Assembly: GCA_936432065.2 (NCBI GenBank) | Contig: OW386286.2 | Location: 24,797,179 to 24,861,178, forward strand | Direction of reading: 5' to 3' | Source of the DNA: Rutpela maculata | Lineage: Eukaryota > Arthropoda > Insecta > Coleoptera > Cerambycidae | DNA: 64,000 bases | Part shown: positions 21,236 to 32,118 of the stretch, piece after piece | How the letters are laid out: each line of letters begins with the position of its first letter | Numbering within the stretch: the first letter of the stretch is position 1 | Notes under the pieces: model-generated | The model's input: the letters and a program-made list of their open reading frames with translations, nothing else | What the model was told of the DNA's origin: nothing | The model's database searches: none | Translations under genes and position numbers: made by a program

Positions 21236-22704
21236 TTCCTTTAAGTGTCTAAATAATACCATAATTTTAAAAAAATTTTAAATTAATATTTAATAACACA
21301 AAAAAATGTTTTTAATTATTACGGTGGGTTTCAGAGCATCGTAACGGCTTAGCGTTCGCCGCGCGGTGCACTATTTTCAACATTAAATTAAAATTATTAA
21401 TAATAGTTCCGGAAGTTGGGACTTTTTTTATTGGAAATTTCTTTCTCTTTAAGAATCTTTTTTTAAATTTCTTAAATATTAATAGTTTTTGAGTTATTTG
21501 CAAAAAACGAAATTCGCTATTTTTTCAATCTTAATTTGTTTATAACTTTTGCAATTGTTTATATGCGGGTTTGAAACTTTTGCACATTTTTCTAGACAGC
21601 ATTCCGAATCCAATTTATATTTTTACTAGCTTTATCAAGATTTAAAGCGGATTTGAACTTGTGAACTGGTTTACTTTACGTAAGAGTAATGATGTTTTAT
21701 CCATTATGTAAAACATTATATTTATTATTGAATATGGCGTAGAAAAATAAAGCATGCTCCGGTCTCCCCTTATATTAGTTCGGTCGGCAGCTTTGAATTT
21801 CTTATGTGCAGTATAAGAATGAAGTGGACTATAACAGTTTCGAAAATACAGATAGTCTGAAGTCGTGGTTACACACCTTGTCTACCTTAACATAAAGAAC
21901 GAGAAGTAACCGGCATGTAATTCAAATAAACAATTTCAATGTCACCCCTACAAGACTTGGCCCTTTCCAATCACTCTGCAAGTGCACAGCTGAAAGCAAC
22001 CACAACAGAATTTATTTAACCGAAGAGAAAACATACAACGGGTCTATTTGGAACAGAAGGGATTATGCGACGAGGGAGTTGTATCCGCTTGATCCACAAC
22101 CGCATTAAAAAGCTCCTCGCTTCCCTATGTATCATAAATTAGCAGCACTATTATAGAATCTCCTGAGATATACTGAGAGCTTTCGGAGATTTTGTATAAC
22201 GCTTGGTAGTAGTAAGGCCTTAAAAGGGGCAATAAATAAGTTTGTAATAAATATAAACAACACATAAATTCGACTTTTTTTTTTGTTCACACTAGCCCCG
22301 GATTTATGTGTCTCCTTTGACTAAAATCTGCACGTGTAATTGGTGGTTTGTTGTTGATGTATCGTTTATTTTCATTTTATCCATGCAGGTTTAAGAAGAT
22401 AATGGAATAACACAGCCCCACAAAAAAAAAAGTTCAAAGCAGCGAACCAGACCCATGTATTCCTATGTATTTTCGGTCGCTGAATCCGAATCCGGGGTTA
22501 AAAAAAATCGTACACCTCTAAAATCATTAGCTAGAGCCAAAAAACACCCCTGAAATTGGGTAAAAAGAATATTAAGCTACGAGAATAGTTGTTACATCTT
22601 AATCAATCGAATTATACAAATCAAAGTTAAACAGCAGCGTTCATACAATAGATATGAAACACACCCCCAGGGAGGGGCGAAAACTAGCCCCCATATATAA
22701 AAAA
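21236..22704. other. No recognised feature
   Basis: AT-rich to 21.7 kb and mixed after that. The part from 22430 on, with CACCCC and GGGGCG motifs, resembles the outer flank of the following foldback but has no defined partner. Confidence 0.4.
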
Positions 22705-23765
22705 ATCGATTCAAAACAGCAATGACTGCTGAATAAGCTCAAAATGTCTAAGTTTTGTTAAAGTGATAAGAAACTGCATCAGGTCCGACGCAATATTCAT
22801 AAACTGCCCCTATAGAGTTGAGAACAACCACCCCAAGTTTAAAGGACACGAGAAAAACAAGAAAAAACGTAAAATGCAACAGGATTTCTATTTTCATGGA
22901 TGCTATGATTGGCTGAAATTACGTAGTAGGTACTCTAAAATAGAATTAGAAACTTACGTACCATCAACATTCTACAGTGTCAACCCTCAGGGGTGTGAAA
23001 ACTACCCCCTATGTAAGGTTTGACTATAAGAAGTTACAATGACTTCTATAAAAATTCGAAACACCTGCGTTGTGTGGAAGAGAGAAGAAACCAGACTATG
23101 TTCGACGCTGTGCTTGAAAACCACCCCCACGAGGTTGAGAGACGCCACCTCTATAAAAAAAACTATGGAAATGAAACGAATAAGCAATAGTATAGCTTTT
23201 TCGTTACATCTTGAATTACGGTAGTTTACATCCTTGTTACTTAATAACATTTATAGGACATGAGTTTCAAACTTTAAGTGTGCAACGCGATTTTTGCCAA
23301 TCATAGCATAAAAACGTAAATCCGGTTAGTTTCTCTCTGTTTTTCGCAACCCCGTGGGGGTGGTTTTCAAGCACATCGTCGAACATAGTCTAGTTTCGTC
23401 TCTCTTCCACACAACGCAGGTGTTTCGAATTTTTATAGAAGTCACTATAACTTTTTATAGTCAAATCTTTCACATCCTCTGAGGGTTGACGGTGTAGGAT
23501 GTTGATGGTACGTAAGTTTCTGGTTCTATTTTAGAGTACTACGCAATTTCAGCCAATCATAGCATCCATTAAAATAGAAATCCTGGTGGATTTTACGTTT
23601 TTTCTTGTTTTTCTCGTGTTCTTTGAATTTAAAGGTGGTTGTTCTCAATCTTATAGGGGCAGTTTATGAAGACTACGTCGGATCTGATGTAGTTTCTTAA
23701 CACTTTTACAAAACTTAGGCATTTCGAGCTCTTTCAGCAATTATTGCTGTTTTGGATCGATACAT
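22705..23765. mobile_element. ~1.06-kb long-arm foldback
   Basis: Arms of about 430 bp (22705-23140 and 23345-23765) are inverted copies. Shared strings include GAATAAGCTCAAAATG/GAGCTCTTTCAG, CGAAACACCTGCGTTGTGTGG and GCTTGAAAACCACCCCCACG. The loop is about 200 bp. Short open frames on both strands are duplicated non-coding sequence. Target duplication is not resolved. Confidence 0.8.
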
Positions 23766-23939
23766 AAAAGTTTTTTGAAACGAACCAATACATATAAATG
23801 AATTTATTAATGTATCTTTGAAATGTCGTTTTCTCTTAAAATTTTCAATAGCTTCGGGATTGTTGAATAGTATCAAAGCCAGAAATTATTTTCAGAATTT
23901 TTGTTTGTCTGCTTTTTCCACTATAACACGAAAAGTGCT

Positions 23940-24344
23940 TAAACGTGGGAAAAGATGGTGAAGGGTGAGAAAAAACTGTGAAAAAGACAAGGTAGGTAGA
24001 GGAAGATGGAATATGAAATGATGGTGGAAAAATGGGAAGTGGTGGAAAAGTAGGGGCAAGTGGGAAAGATGGTGGGCAAGTGATGGAAGATGGGGAAAAT
24101 TTAGGGAAAATGATGAGAAAATGAAGGAATATTACACTGGAAAGTGGGAAAGATAGTGAGAAAGTGGGGAAGAGAGTGAAAGGGCGGGTAAGGGTAAAGG
24201 AAGATCGTGAGAAAGTTGAGTAAAGTCGTAGTGTGAGGGAAGACTGGGATAACAGAAAACGGGGGTGGGAAGATGGGGGATATAGTGGAGTAATGGGGGG
24301 AAACCTGATAAATCTACGCGAGCGTAGCCGTGGACATCGGCTAG
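23940..24344 (+). mobile_element. Candidate non-autonomous Helitron (3' end clear)
   Basis: The 3' end has a perfect hairpin CTACGC-GA-GCGTAG (24314-24327), 13 nt later CTAG (24341-24344) and then T. This is the Helitron rolling-circle terminus (hairpin about 10-13 nt before CTRR, insertion between A and T). The body 23950-24300 is a degenerate, strongly purine-rich G/A array (GTGGAAAAATGGGAAGTGG-like), whose complement gives a spurious 176-residue Pro/Ser-rich frame. The 5' TC end is not fixed; TCCACTATAACACG near 23918 is a guess. Confidence 0.5.
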
Positions 24345-24359
24345 TATGAATATTAGTAA

Positions 24360-25454
24360 AAATTAGATATTCCATTTCTTTGCGACCTTACTCTACAAGC
24401 ACAAATGGCATTCAGCGTTATCCACAAACCCAAGTCTGTCTAGGTAGTGATTTAGTCTACAGTGCCCAGTATAAAGGCCAATTAGAGTTCTTAGGTGTAA
24501 CCTTTAGTTCCTTCCAGTACTGGAGTACTTTCCTCTTCGTTCAGGCCAAGATACTTGTTTTTGCAGTGCTTGACGATATGCCAAGTTCAGGTTCTGGTCC
24601 GATAAATTTCCATATTCCACCTTCTCTAGCTAAAGAGTCCGACCAGAGTAAATATGTTGTTTCTGGCCACCCGGATTAGAGCTTTCTGGCAGTTTCAAAC
24701 CATTTTAGAACTGCAATGATAGGATCCAAGACCTTTAAGGATAGAATTTTGCAGAGTGAGAGGGAAATAAGCGTTTATTTTCGATTTATTATAAATACTT
24801 AAAATACCAAGTACAGTATAATCTTTAAAACTGTTTTAAATAATTGCTATTGTTCTAACGAATACAACTATTATTATTAGAGTATGCCATTTAACTATAT
24901 ACAAAATTTATGATAAAAACTGTATATGGTTGTATTCCGCAGAGCAACTGGAAATATCTGAAACTATTTTAAAGATTATACCATTTATGATTTTTTAAAT
25001 ATTTATAATAAACCGAAAACAAACGCATATTTCCCTCTTGCTCTGCAAAATCCTATTTAAGAGCGGCTTGCCTGTCTAAGTAATTTTTTATTGATCTTTC
25101 TCTAGGATACGCCTGTTCCAGCCTTCTTACACACAGTCCAATGGCATAAACTTCAGCCTGAAATACAGTCGTACTATTACCCAAGCTGGACGTTCTTCTT
25201 ACATTTGGGTTGCAACTGTAGACTCCGGCTCCAGTTCCTTCAGGCGTTTTGGAGCCGTCTGTGAACCAACGATCATCTGTTCTTTGCAGGTCGGCTTTAT
25301 TCTCATCCCATTCACATCTTCCAGGAAACAGGATATTGAAAGGCAGTTCATAGTTAGTCATATTAAGCATCACATCAGAAAGCATTCTCAGGAAGTCGTG
25401 ACTATCTATGTCATTTGACAGCCTGTTGTGTTCCATGATGCTAGTTTGCAGCAT
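24360..25454 (-). pseudogene. LINE fragment: RNase H domain and C-terminal tail, split by a MITE
   Basis: Minus strand from 25454: LPFNILFPGRCEW, DRWFTDGSKTPEGTGAGVYS (RNase H first Asp), VFQAEVYAIGLCV (Glu), then LDRQAALK where SDSQAALK is usual (second Asp kept). The frame is cut at 25057-25060 by the TTAA-flanked element 24739-25056. It resumes with VLDPIIAVLKWFE, a decayed stretch with LAREGG and GPEPELGIS, YWKELK and, after shifts, GLYTGHCRLNHYLDRLG, DNAECHLC, a motif typical of the I/R1-group C-terminus. RNase H would remove the RNA strand after reverse transcription. Several stops make it inactive. The 3' part ends beside the Helitron-type terminus. Confidence 0.85.
24739..25056. mobile_element. 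318-bp TTAA-flanked MITE
   Basis: Inverted arms 24739-24885 and about 24915-25056 share GGATAG(A/G)ATTTTGCAGAG and GAGGGAAATA. TTAA at 24735-24738 and 25057-25060 suggests piggyBac-type insertion. It interrupts the RNase H frame at QAALK. A half copy, also ending in CCTATCCTTAA, lies at 51622-51765. Confidence 0.85.
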
Positions 25455-25473
25455 ATTAATAACAGCTTGTTGG

Positions 25474-25600
25474 CAGGGTTGGCATGTTTAAAACAAAATA
25501 TTTTAAACAACATGTTTAAAACGTCGCACTGTGTTTTAAACAAATGTTTAAAACATTTAATACACAATGTGATGTTTTAAACACTATCACACTATCCATA
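25474..25600. repeat. GTTTAAAAC-rich repeat, copy 1
   Basis: CAGGGTTGGCATG followed by five or six near-palindromic GTTTAAAAC/GTTTTAAAC motifs; matches 59974-60115. The start resembles a hAT terminus. Confidence 0.7.
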
Positions 25601-25825
25601 CGGATTTACCTATACTGCAGAATGCACGTGAAGTCCAAGTTCAGGGGGCTATATCTCAAAACCATGAGGTTTTAAGACTTAGTGACCTTGAGAACTTTTG
25701 TTCTACACATCAAGAACTACCAGAATCCAGAGTTTCAAAGAGTTTGACCATTTCCCATAAGGATTCTGCGAGGTCCTTTAAAGCATCAGTATCTTCTATT
25801 CTAGAAATGCATTTGTAAATGACAA

Positions 25826-26096
25826 CAAGCGCGCAGCTAGGGGGAGCCAGGGGGCCCGGACACCTCCCAAACCGTCTTCCATGAACCAAAAAATAAAGAA
25901 GCATAATCTCTATCAGTATAAAGCAGTATTCAAATTATCCCTTGAAATAAATATTTTGTAATTAATCCAATATTATCTAGTAGAGGAATCTATACACATC
26001 TGTCTTCAACAAATTTCTGAAAAGTTTTCATCATCCTCTGGGGAGGCCGGTTCTATTGCCCCTCCCCCCCAGACGAATTTTCTGGCTGGGTCACTG
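25826..26096. mobile_element. 271-bp hAT-type MITE
   Basis: The ends CAAGCGCGCAGCTAGG and, inverted, CAGTGACCCAGCCAGAA are of the 'CAG..GCGCAGCCAG' hAT type. The flanks AATGACAA (25818-25825) and ATTGACAA (26097-26104) match at 7 of 8 positions, a hAT-sized target duplication. G-rich inner ends (GGGGGAGCCAGGGGGCCC) are typical. No coding content. Confidence 0.75.
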
Positions 26097-26104
26097 ATTG
26101 ACAA

Positions 26105-27269
26105 TATACAATTTTATTAAAATCGGGTAACGTAGTGGACAAAAATCGTTTCACATTTTCTGCCGAAAAAAATATAATAAAGACAAAAAGTGCATTGCTG
26201 CTGATCAATAAGTTATTACAAAACTACAGTGAGATCTATTTTGAGAATGACTCGTGTACGGAATACCCTTCGCCGTACCTTTAATTAAAAAGTTTTTAGC
26301 ATTATGTCATACTCAAATAAATTCCTTTACGGATATGTTACGGGTTTATAGTATCGTTATTCAATCATATGAGTGATTTGATTCAAACACACCTCGTAAC
26401 GGTACTTACACAATTATATGTTTTTTTTTATAATCTAGTCGATTAATATTTTAAGGAAGCAAATATTATCTTAACACACTTGAAGAGAACAATGCAACAA
26501 ACAACATATTACTAACAGAAGTAGATATATCGTTGTTTTAACATTTCAATGCCACCTTTATTTTTTAATATTGTTTAAAATATTTAATTATGCAATTTTA
26601 TAATAAAATTTTAGATATTAAAATTACTCAACAGATAACCTCCAGATAAATCAGTTATAGATATATTTTTATGTACGGCAGGGGCCTATTACTAAGGAAT
26701 TTATTGACACTAAAATTTAATTAGAAAGCAAATTAAATGCCTGTTTATAGTTAGATAAATAAAAAAAGAACATTTTATCCAATCAATTGCTATTTTATTA
26801 TTTGGTACGCAGATTTATAATTTTCTTTACATCCAAGGTTCACTCGATATATTGATTTGCAATGCAATATGGCAAAAGTAAGTATATGGAAAGGTAGACG
26901 ACAATGCCCGACAATTGATAATTATCGGGGACAAAACAGCGTATCGTATCATTTTATAGAGTGATCAACAAAATACACGAGTCTCCTCAAGGAAAAGATG
27001 TTTGGCTGAAATGGTAACGAAATCGGGTCGTGCGGAAAGTTTAGGAATTGTTTCAAGTGTCCAAAAAAAACATGACCAAAAATATCGGGATAGATCATCA
27101 TTTATTTTTCGTTCTATATTATATAAAATAAGCAATATTAGTATACCACTCTCGGCTGTATCCAGGGCCAAAGATCGTGCGTGGGCGTGGTGGCATTCTG
27201 GCCCCTTAAGTTTTTGAAATAAATGAAACATAAAAGTGAAACATGTAATGAATATAGAGTGTACCACTC
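26105..27269. other. Mostly no feature; outer arm of the 27-32 kb nest
   Basis: 26105-26960 shows only AT-rich sequence and a small palindrome CCCGACAATTGATAATTATCGGGG (26907, in parts). CGGAAAGTTTAGGAATTGTTTCAAGTGTCC near 27036 recurs inverted near 31862-31892 (given in parts: CGGAAAGTTTAGG, TTGTTTCAAGTG). Confidence 0.4.
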
Positions 27270-28705
27270 TTATTTTAGTGGAAGTAAGGAGTCGGGATTT
27301 TCTCGAAAAAAAGCAAAAAAAAGTTTTTAGTCATGCGCCAAAAACGGCCAAAAACCACCCCCTTTTTGCTTATTTCTCATATGGCAGCTTGGAATCGACT
27401 ATTTTTACAGAGATTCTTTGTTGGTGGAATCGTCAGGGGGTGTAAAATTGTTTATTTTTTTTCTTGTTAAAGAAATTTACCTCCCGTTTTCGAGAATGCT
27501 GATCAAGAGAAAAATCGTTTTACGCTGGTTCGAGCGTTCCTTCACCCTTCACCCTTAAACTCGGAAACCACCCCTTTTTAATACTATCTATACACTTGTA
27601 CTATCAATTTATTTGTTTCTGCCGCCTTTACTGTTTTCTGGGTAAATCTTATGTCCTCGAGGTATCCGTAGTCCATCAATTTCAAATTTTCAGAAGATCA
27701 ATTGGTTCCTGACTTCTTTTTTAAAGACTATAATTGTAATTGTAAGGGCGGATGTGCGAAACGATGCGGATATATAAGATTAGGTTTATGATGTAGCGTT
27801 TTTTGTAAGACTTTTCAAGGTAAATTTTGTGAGAATTGTGTGCCAGAGGATGAAGATGATAACACAAGTATAGAAACAAACGAATCCAATGATAATAGTT
27901 ATGATAATGCTGTAAACTTCCTAAATTTTATACCCGAAGTGTATATTTCCGATCGTGAATCGGAAACGAACGATGCGTGCGATGAAGGAGGCAATAGCAT
28001 TAAATGTGATGTTCATTTCGAGGAATATGAACCATGTAATTCTCTTTGTAAGCGCCTTAGGTTATATTAATGTCTTGTAAAAAATATTATATTGTACTCA
28101 AAATCATGTCCGGTATATATAATTTATTAAAAACAGAAATTTTTACCAATAGTATTATCTTCCTTATATCCCGTCTTAAGGAACATACATTTCAAATCCT
28201 TGCAAGGATTTTTGATGAGGACGTAAAATGGACAAATGGTGACTTTGAAACCACTCCCATTCAATGTACAAATTATAAAATAAAAAAAAAGTTCCACCCC
28301 CTGAGGGGGAGACCAACCCACTGAGGTTGTCACGATTCACTCTTACCACTGTCTTTGATAAGCATCCTCGAAAACGGGAGGTAAACGTCTGTCTTAAGTC
28401 TGTAACAAGAAAGAAAAAAGAAACAATTTTACACCCTCCCGACAGGGTAAATTCCACCGAGCGGTTGCGGTCTACTACCTGATATCACCTTTCACCATAT
28501 CCCCATGAAAAAACAAAGAATCCCTGCAAAAATAGTCGATGCCAAGCTGTCATATGAGAAATAAGCAAACAAGGAGTGATTTTTGGCAGTTGACTAAAAA
28601 CTTTTTTCACTTTATTATTCGTGTTCAGCACCTTCAAAAACGGGGAGAGGAATAGATTTCATAACTTTAGCACGATTTTGCATACTTTCCGATTCCTTAC
28701 TTCCA
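27270..28705. mobile_element. ~1.4-kb long-TIR element with a Cys-rich gene relic
   Basis: The left arm 27275-27545 and right arm 28330-28705 are inverted copies (GTGGAAGTAAGGAGTCG; GCTTATTTCTCATATG; CCTCCCGTTTTCGAG). The interior carries the CXC-like relic. CACCCCCTGAGGGGG near 28295 also resembles the flank of the related coding fragment near 62.6 kb (CACCCCTTTCCGAGGGGG). No target duplication is defined. Confidence 0.7.
27690..28070 (+). pseudogene. Cys-rich (CXC/tesmin-like) C-terminus of a transposon protein
   Basis: A plus-strand frame reads FFKDYNCNCKGGCAKRCGY, IRLGL-stop-CSVFCKTFQG, KFCENCVPEDEDDN, then an acidic tail to a TAA at 28068-28070. The C-x-C...C...C spacing followed by LGLxCSxxC is that of the CXC motif (C.C..GC...RC.C.K.GL.CS..C), which binds zinc and in some families DNA. 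One in-frame TGA lies between GL and CS, and two Cys of the first half are lost. It matches the C-terminal end of an uncharacterised insect transposon-associated family, of which 62645-63039 may encode the preceding segment (inference). Confidence 0.5.
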
Positions 28706-28712
28706 CTATTTG

Positions 28713-29085
28713 TTAAGAAGCTCTGCTGGTAGTTTTTTCGAAAAACCCGTAGGGGGGACGCAATATAAAAAACTTGTACACAGCGGCCGACAGATTATAT
28801 TTTGTTTCTCAAAAACTACAGTGTGCTACTCTGATTTTTTTCACAATCTATTAAGAAGGCAGTGTCTTTTTCAGCTATGCTGGTAGGTTTTCGAAAAACC
28901 CGTAGGGGGGACGCAATATGCAAAATGCAAAAGTTGCCTACACGGTGGCCGGCAGATTATATTTTACTCGAAAAGTATAGTGTGTCACTTCAATCCCTTC
29001 ACAATATATTAAGGAGGAAGTGTTCTTTTCAGCTGTGCTGGTAGTAGTCCGAAAAAATTCGTAGGAGTGACATAATATGCAAACA
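28713..29085 (+). repeat. ~155-bp tandem repeat, 2.4 copies
   Basis: CTGGTAG..TTTTCGAAAAACCCGTAGG recurs at 28726, 28880 and 29038 (spacings 154 and 158 bp), with GGCAGATTATATTTT and AAGGCAGTGTC-like motifs between. A separate copy in the same orientation is at 31640-31800. Possibly a satellite-like monomer. Confidence 0.8.
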
Positions 29086-29094
29086 ACGTTAATA

Positions 29095-29658
29095 GTCTAG
29101 GTGCCTGTCGACATAATTGCAATGTATACATATCCTCCTATAACTTCTTATACGGCATAATTGCGCCTAGTCTATCACTTTTCTCCTCTGCGAAAATTTT
29201 CGAAAATGCGGCGTTCCTCGGCATGGAAAAGACGATTTCCACGCGTCGGACTGGAAAACCGGCAAATATATTTTGTCGGACAATTTGAGAATTGGATTCT
29301 ACATATATATTTCGTATATTTCTACAAACTTTCCGACAAAAAATTGGGAACGTTAAAGGTTGTCTACCACCCTAAACATAACACAACATAACTTTAAAAC
29401 ATTTATTGATAACCAGCTGATTTTTTCAAGATTGCTTAATAAAAATATGTAGAATCCAATTTTCGAATTGTCGGACAAATATATTTGCCGATTTTCCAGT
29501 CCGACGCGTGGAAATCGTCTTTTTCATGCCGAGGAGGAACGCCGCGTTTTCGAAAATTTTCGCAGAGGAAAAAAGTGGTAGACTAGGCGCAATTATGCCG
29601 TACAAGAAGTTATACGAGAATATGTATAAATTGCAATTATGTCGACGGGCACCTAGAC
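29095..29658. mobile_element. 564-bp TA-flanked foldback MITE
   Basis: Arms of about 215 bp begin GTCTAGGTGCCTGTCGAC and pair with the right end (GTCGACGGGCACCTAGAC). TA at 29093-29094 and 29659-29660 is the target duplication. The loop contains TAACCAGCTGATTTTTTC, shared with the older relative near 19.7 kb. Confidence 0.9.
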
Positions 29659-30253
29659 TATAAAGAAGGGCATCCGCTGTAAAGTGTGGGAGCCATCTTT
29701 TTTTATTAATTTTGGGGCGCTGAAAACGAATCCGTCACCCATTTTGCCAAGAAGTCTCGGGAACACATTAAAAAATAACCCTTATTTGGGTGCCATAAAG
29801 TGAAGATTCTCATTTTCCCAACCAAAAGTCATTTAAATAATTTAAGGGTTTTTCAATATAAAAAACAAGTAATATTTTCTGTGGCCGTCAGTGGCGGTCT
29901 GGGTGTCTAGGGCTTAGTCGGCATTTTACAAGCGAAGCAAGCAAGAACATTTTTTTATCGATGGGAGGGGGATTTTTTGAGTTTCGCGCCGACCATTTAT
30001 TCGAGGGATGGGAATTTGGTACCAAACTTAAATGTTCAATAAACACATTTTTTTTATTATAATATTTAAGAACCGGTTTAAGGATAAATAAAATCATAGG
30101 TTCTTTAGAACTGCAGAACGATTTATTTATTAAAATAAAAAAACAAACTTATAAACATAAAAAATAAAAACCTTTATATGAAATAAATACTCTATCAGGA
30201 GTATCGGGAACAAAGACCAATTTAAAGAATCGAAAAAGAACGAAAATTAGAAA

Positions 30254-30400
30254 TTAAATTAATAAAGCTGTCAATTCTTCAGACGATTGCGCTGTCTTAT
30301 TTAAAATTTCATCGGTATTGGGAATAATTTCTACTTCAATGCTTATTAACATCAATGGCTCCAGAAAGTCTTCAGTCATGTTACTTCTTAGCCGGCGGAA
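30254..30400 (-). pseudogene. hAT transposase C-terminal dimerisation tail
   Basis: The minus-strand frame RLRSNMTEDFLEPLMLISIE, then VEIIPNTDEILNKTAQSSEE, ends in TAA at 30254-30256. The 'LRSxMxxxRLxxLxLLSIE' motif is the end of the hAT C-terminal dimerisation region. Upstream sequence (ISDELRLNIYLFLK) is decayed and then interrupted by the nested MITE at 30523. Only the last fifth of the protein or less is left. Confidence 0.75.
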
Positions 30401-30522
30401 TGGCCAAAATAATCGGAAAGTACTCACACTCACCAGCTCACCACATATGCCAAAACTTTTAAAAATAAATAAATATTCAAACGCAGTTCGTCAGAGATTT
30501 GGATGTTTTTGCTTCGCATGTA

Positions 30523-30967
30523 CAGGGTGATCGAGAAAGACTGAACGTGCCGCTCCCTAAAGATTGTTTTTGTGCCGCCTACATACTGCATACATATGTA
30601 CTATTTTCTGGTACTTTCAACATTTTCACGTTGGCGACAGTAACCTTAAATACAGTCAATTACAGCATTTACACAAAATGCGAGTTTCTTTATTAACTTG
30701 CTACACAAGTGACAGTGAACTGATTGCGTTGAAAAACACTGATTTATTAGTCAGAAAGGGAGATAAATGATAAATCACAAGCCAATAATAATAACATTCA
30801 CGAAAATGACAGACATCAGATTGGTAACAGTGACTAGAGAACCGGTCGTTACTCCTAGCAACATAGGAAATTAGTTTTAATAATGTATCTAGAATAGAAA
30901 TCAATTTTGATAATTTTAGTGACTTTTCCGAGTGACGTCACGTTCAGTCTTTCTCGATCTCTCGGTG
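30523..30967. mobile_element. 445-bp TA-flanked MITE nested in the hAT remnant
   Basis: TIRs CAGGGTGATCGAGAAAGACT (left) and the inverted GATCGAGAAAGACTGAACGTG region (right; 30935-30960) are flanked by TA at 30521-30522 and 30968-30969. The ends are of the 'CAGGGTG' mariner-like type. Non-coding. Confidence 0.8.
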
Positions 30968-31639
30968 TATAACCGCATTACGTACTCAAAAGGCAAAAGG
31001 CCCAGTCGGCATTTGCCAACTCGCCGACCTGGCCAGACCGCCACTGCACACCGTACTCCCAAGTGTGAGTAATTTTAAGGGGTAAGAAAAAAATCATCTG
31101 AATTGACTAAATCACCTTATTATGATAAAAAAACATCAAACTGGGTGATTAGGAATTTCTTTTGCAATTAAAACCAATAAGAATTCTAAAAAGATAAAAT
31201 CCACCACCTTAATTGGTGGAGATGGGTGTAAGAGTATTCAGAAGTAATCACATTATAACCTGATAATAGCCATTTAACGAGGAGTTTTGGTTTTTTTAAA
31301 AATAAATAAATAACCGTATATTAGATATTGTAACTTACACCGTTCTTATGGGTGGTGAAGGGTGAGAGAAACGAGGGGGGGTGAATTTAGAATTCTCTTC
31401 TTACCTAGCGAAACTGAGTATTTTGAAAGAATTTCTTTCACTAAAGAATAACTTTTTGTTGGAAGTTCTAATATCAATTTCAATGCCACCCCCCAAATAA
31501 GGGTTGCTTTTTACTGTCTTCCCGATGTTTTTGGCCAACTCGGAAGACAAATTCGTATTCAGCAACCAAAATTAGTAAAAAAGATGGTTTCCACAATTTA
31601 CCAGGAACGATTCAAAAGTCCCTTTTTTTAACATTGTTG

Positions 31640-31800
31640 TTTGTCAAGATAGCGTACACGGCGCTGGCAGACTATATTTTTTTCTCGAAAACTACAAAGT
31701 GTGCCACTCTGATTTTTTCATAATCTGTTAAGAAGACAGTGTCCTTTTCAGCTATGCTGGTAGTTTTTTCGAAAAATCTGTAGGGGTAGTGATTTTTTAA
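31640..31800 (+). repeat. Isolated copy of the 155-bp repeat
   Basis: Shares GGCAGACTATATTTTT, CAGCTATGCTGGTAG and TTCGAAAAA with the 28.7-29.1 kb array. Confidence 0.7.
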
Positions 31801-32118
31801 ATCCTGCATAAAAATGTGATAATATCTGCAAACGATCTGTCCCGATTTTCGGTTACGTGAACACTTGAAACAATTCCTAAACTTTCCGTGAATAACAGAC
31901 ATACATTTTTGTTTTGTTTATAGTAGAGTAAAACTAAAATTTGTAAAAATTGCAAAAAACACTATTTTTAACAATCTTGTGTTTAAACAAATGACTTCCG
32001 GGATTAGGATTTAATCCAAAACTTTTTGATACTCCAAAACTTTTTGCTACACCCCCTTTAGCGTTTTCGTCAAATTCCAACAAAAAAATTGCTATAGTAA
32101 AACGATTCCTTTTTAGTA

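Larger units (their letters stand above)
29889..31046 (-). mobile_element. hAT element remnant, 1.16 kb
   Basis: Both ends carry CAGTGGCGGTCTGG in inverted orientation (29889 and complement ending 31046), followed by AGTCGGCATTT-type sequence. The interior has the C-terminus of a hAT transposase on the minus strand and a nested TA-flanked MITE. The 8-bp flanks GTGGCCGT and CACACCGT agree at only 4 positions, so the target duplication has decayed or one end was rearranged. Confidence 0.75.
29688..31600. repeat. Inverted arms flanking a hAT remnant
   Basis: 29688-29810 and 31478-31600 are inverted, diverged copies (CCATCTTTTTTT, AATTTTGG, AACCCTTATTTGGG). The hAT remnant 29889-31046 lies in the loop, so the arms belong to an older foldback. 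Confidence 0.6.

Noticed and set aside
23845..24375. 176-residue minus-strand Pro/Ser/Phe-rich open frame
   Set aside because: It is the complement of a purine-rich degenerate array; the composition explains the lack of stops and there are no domains.
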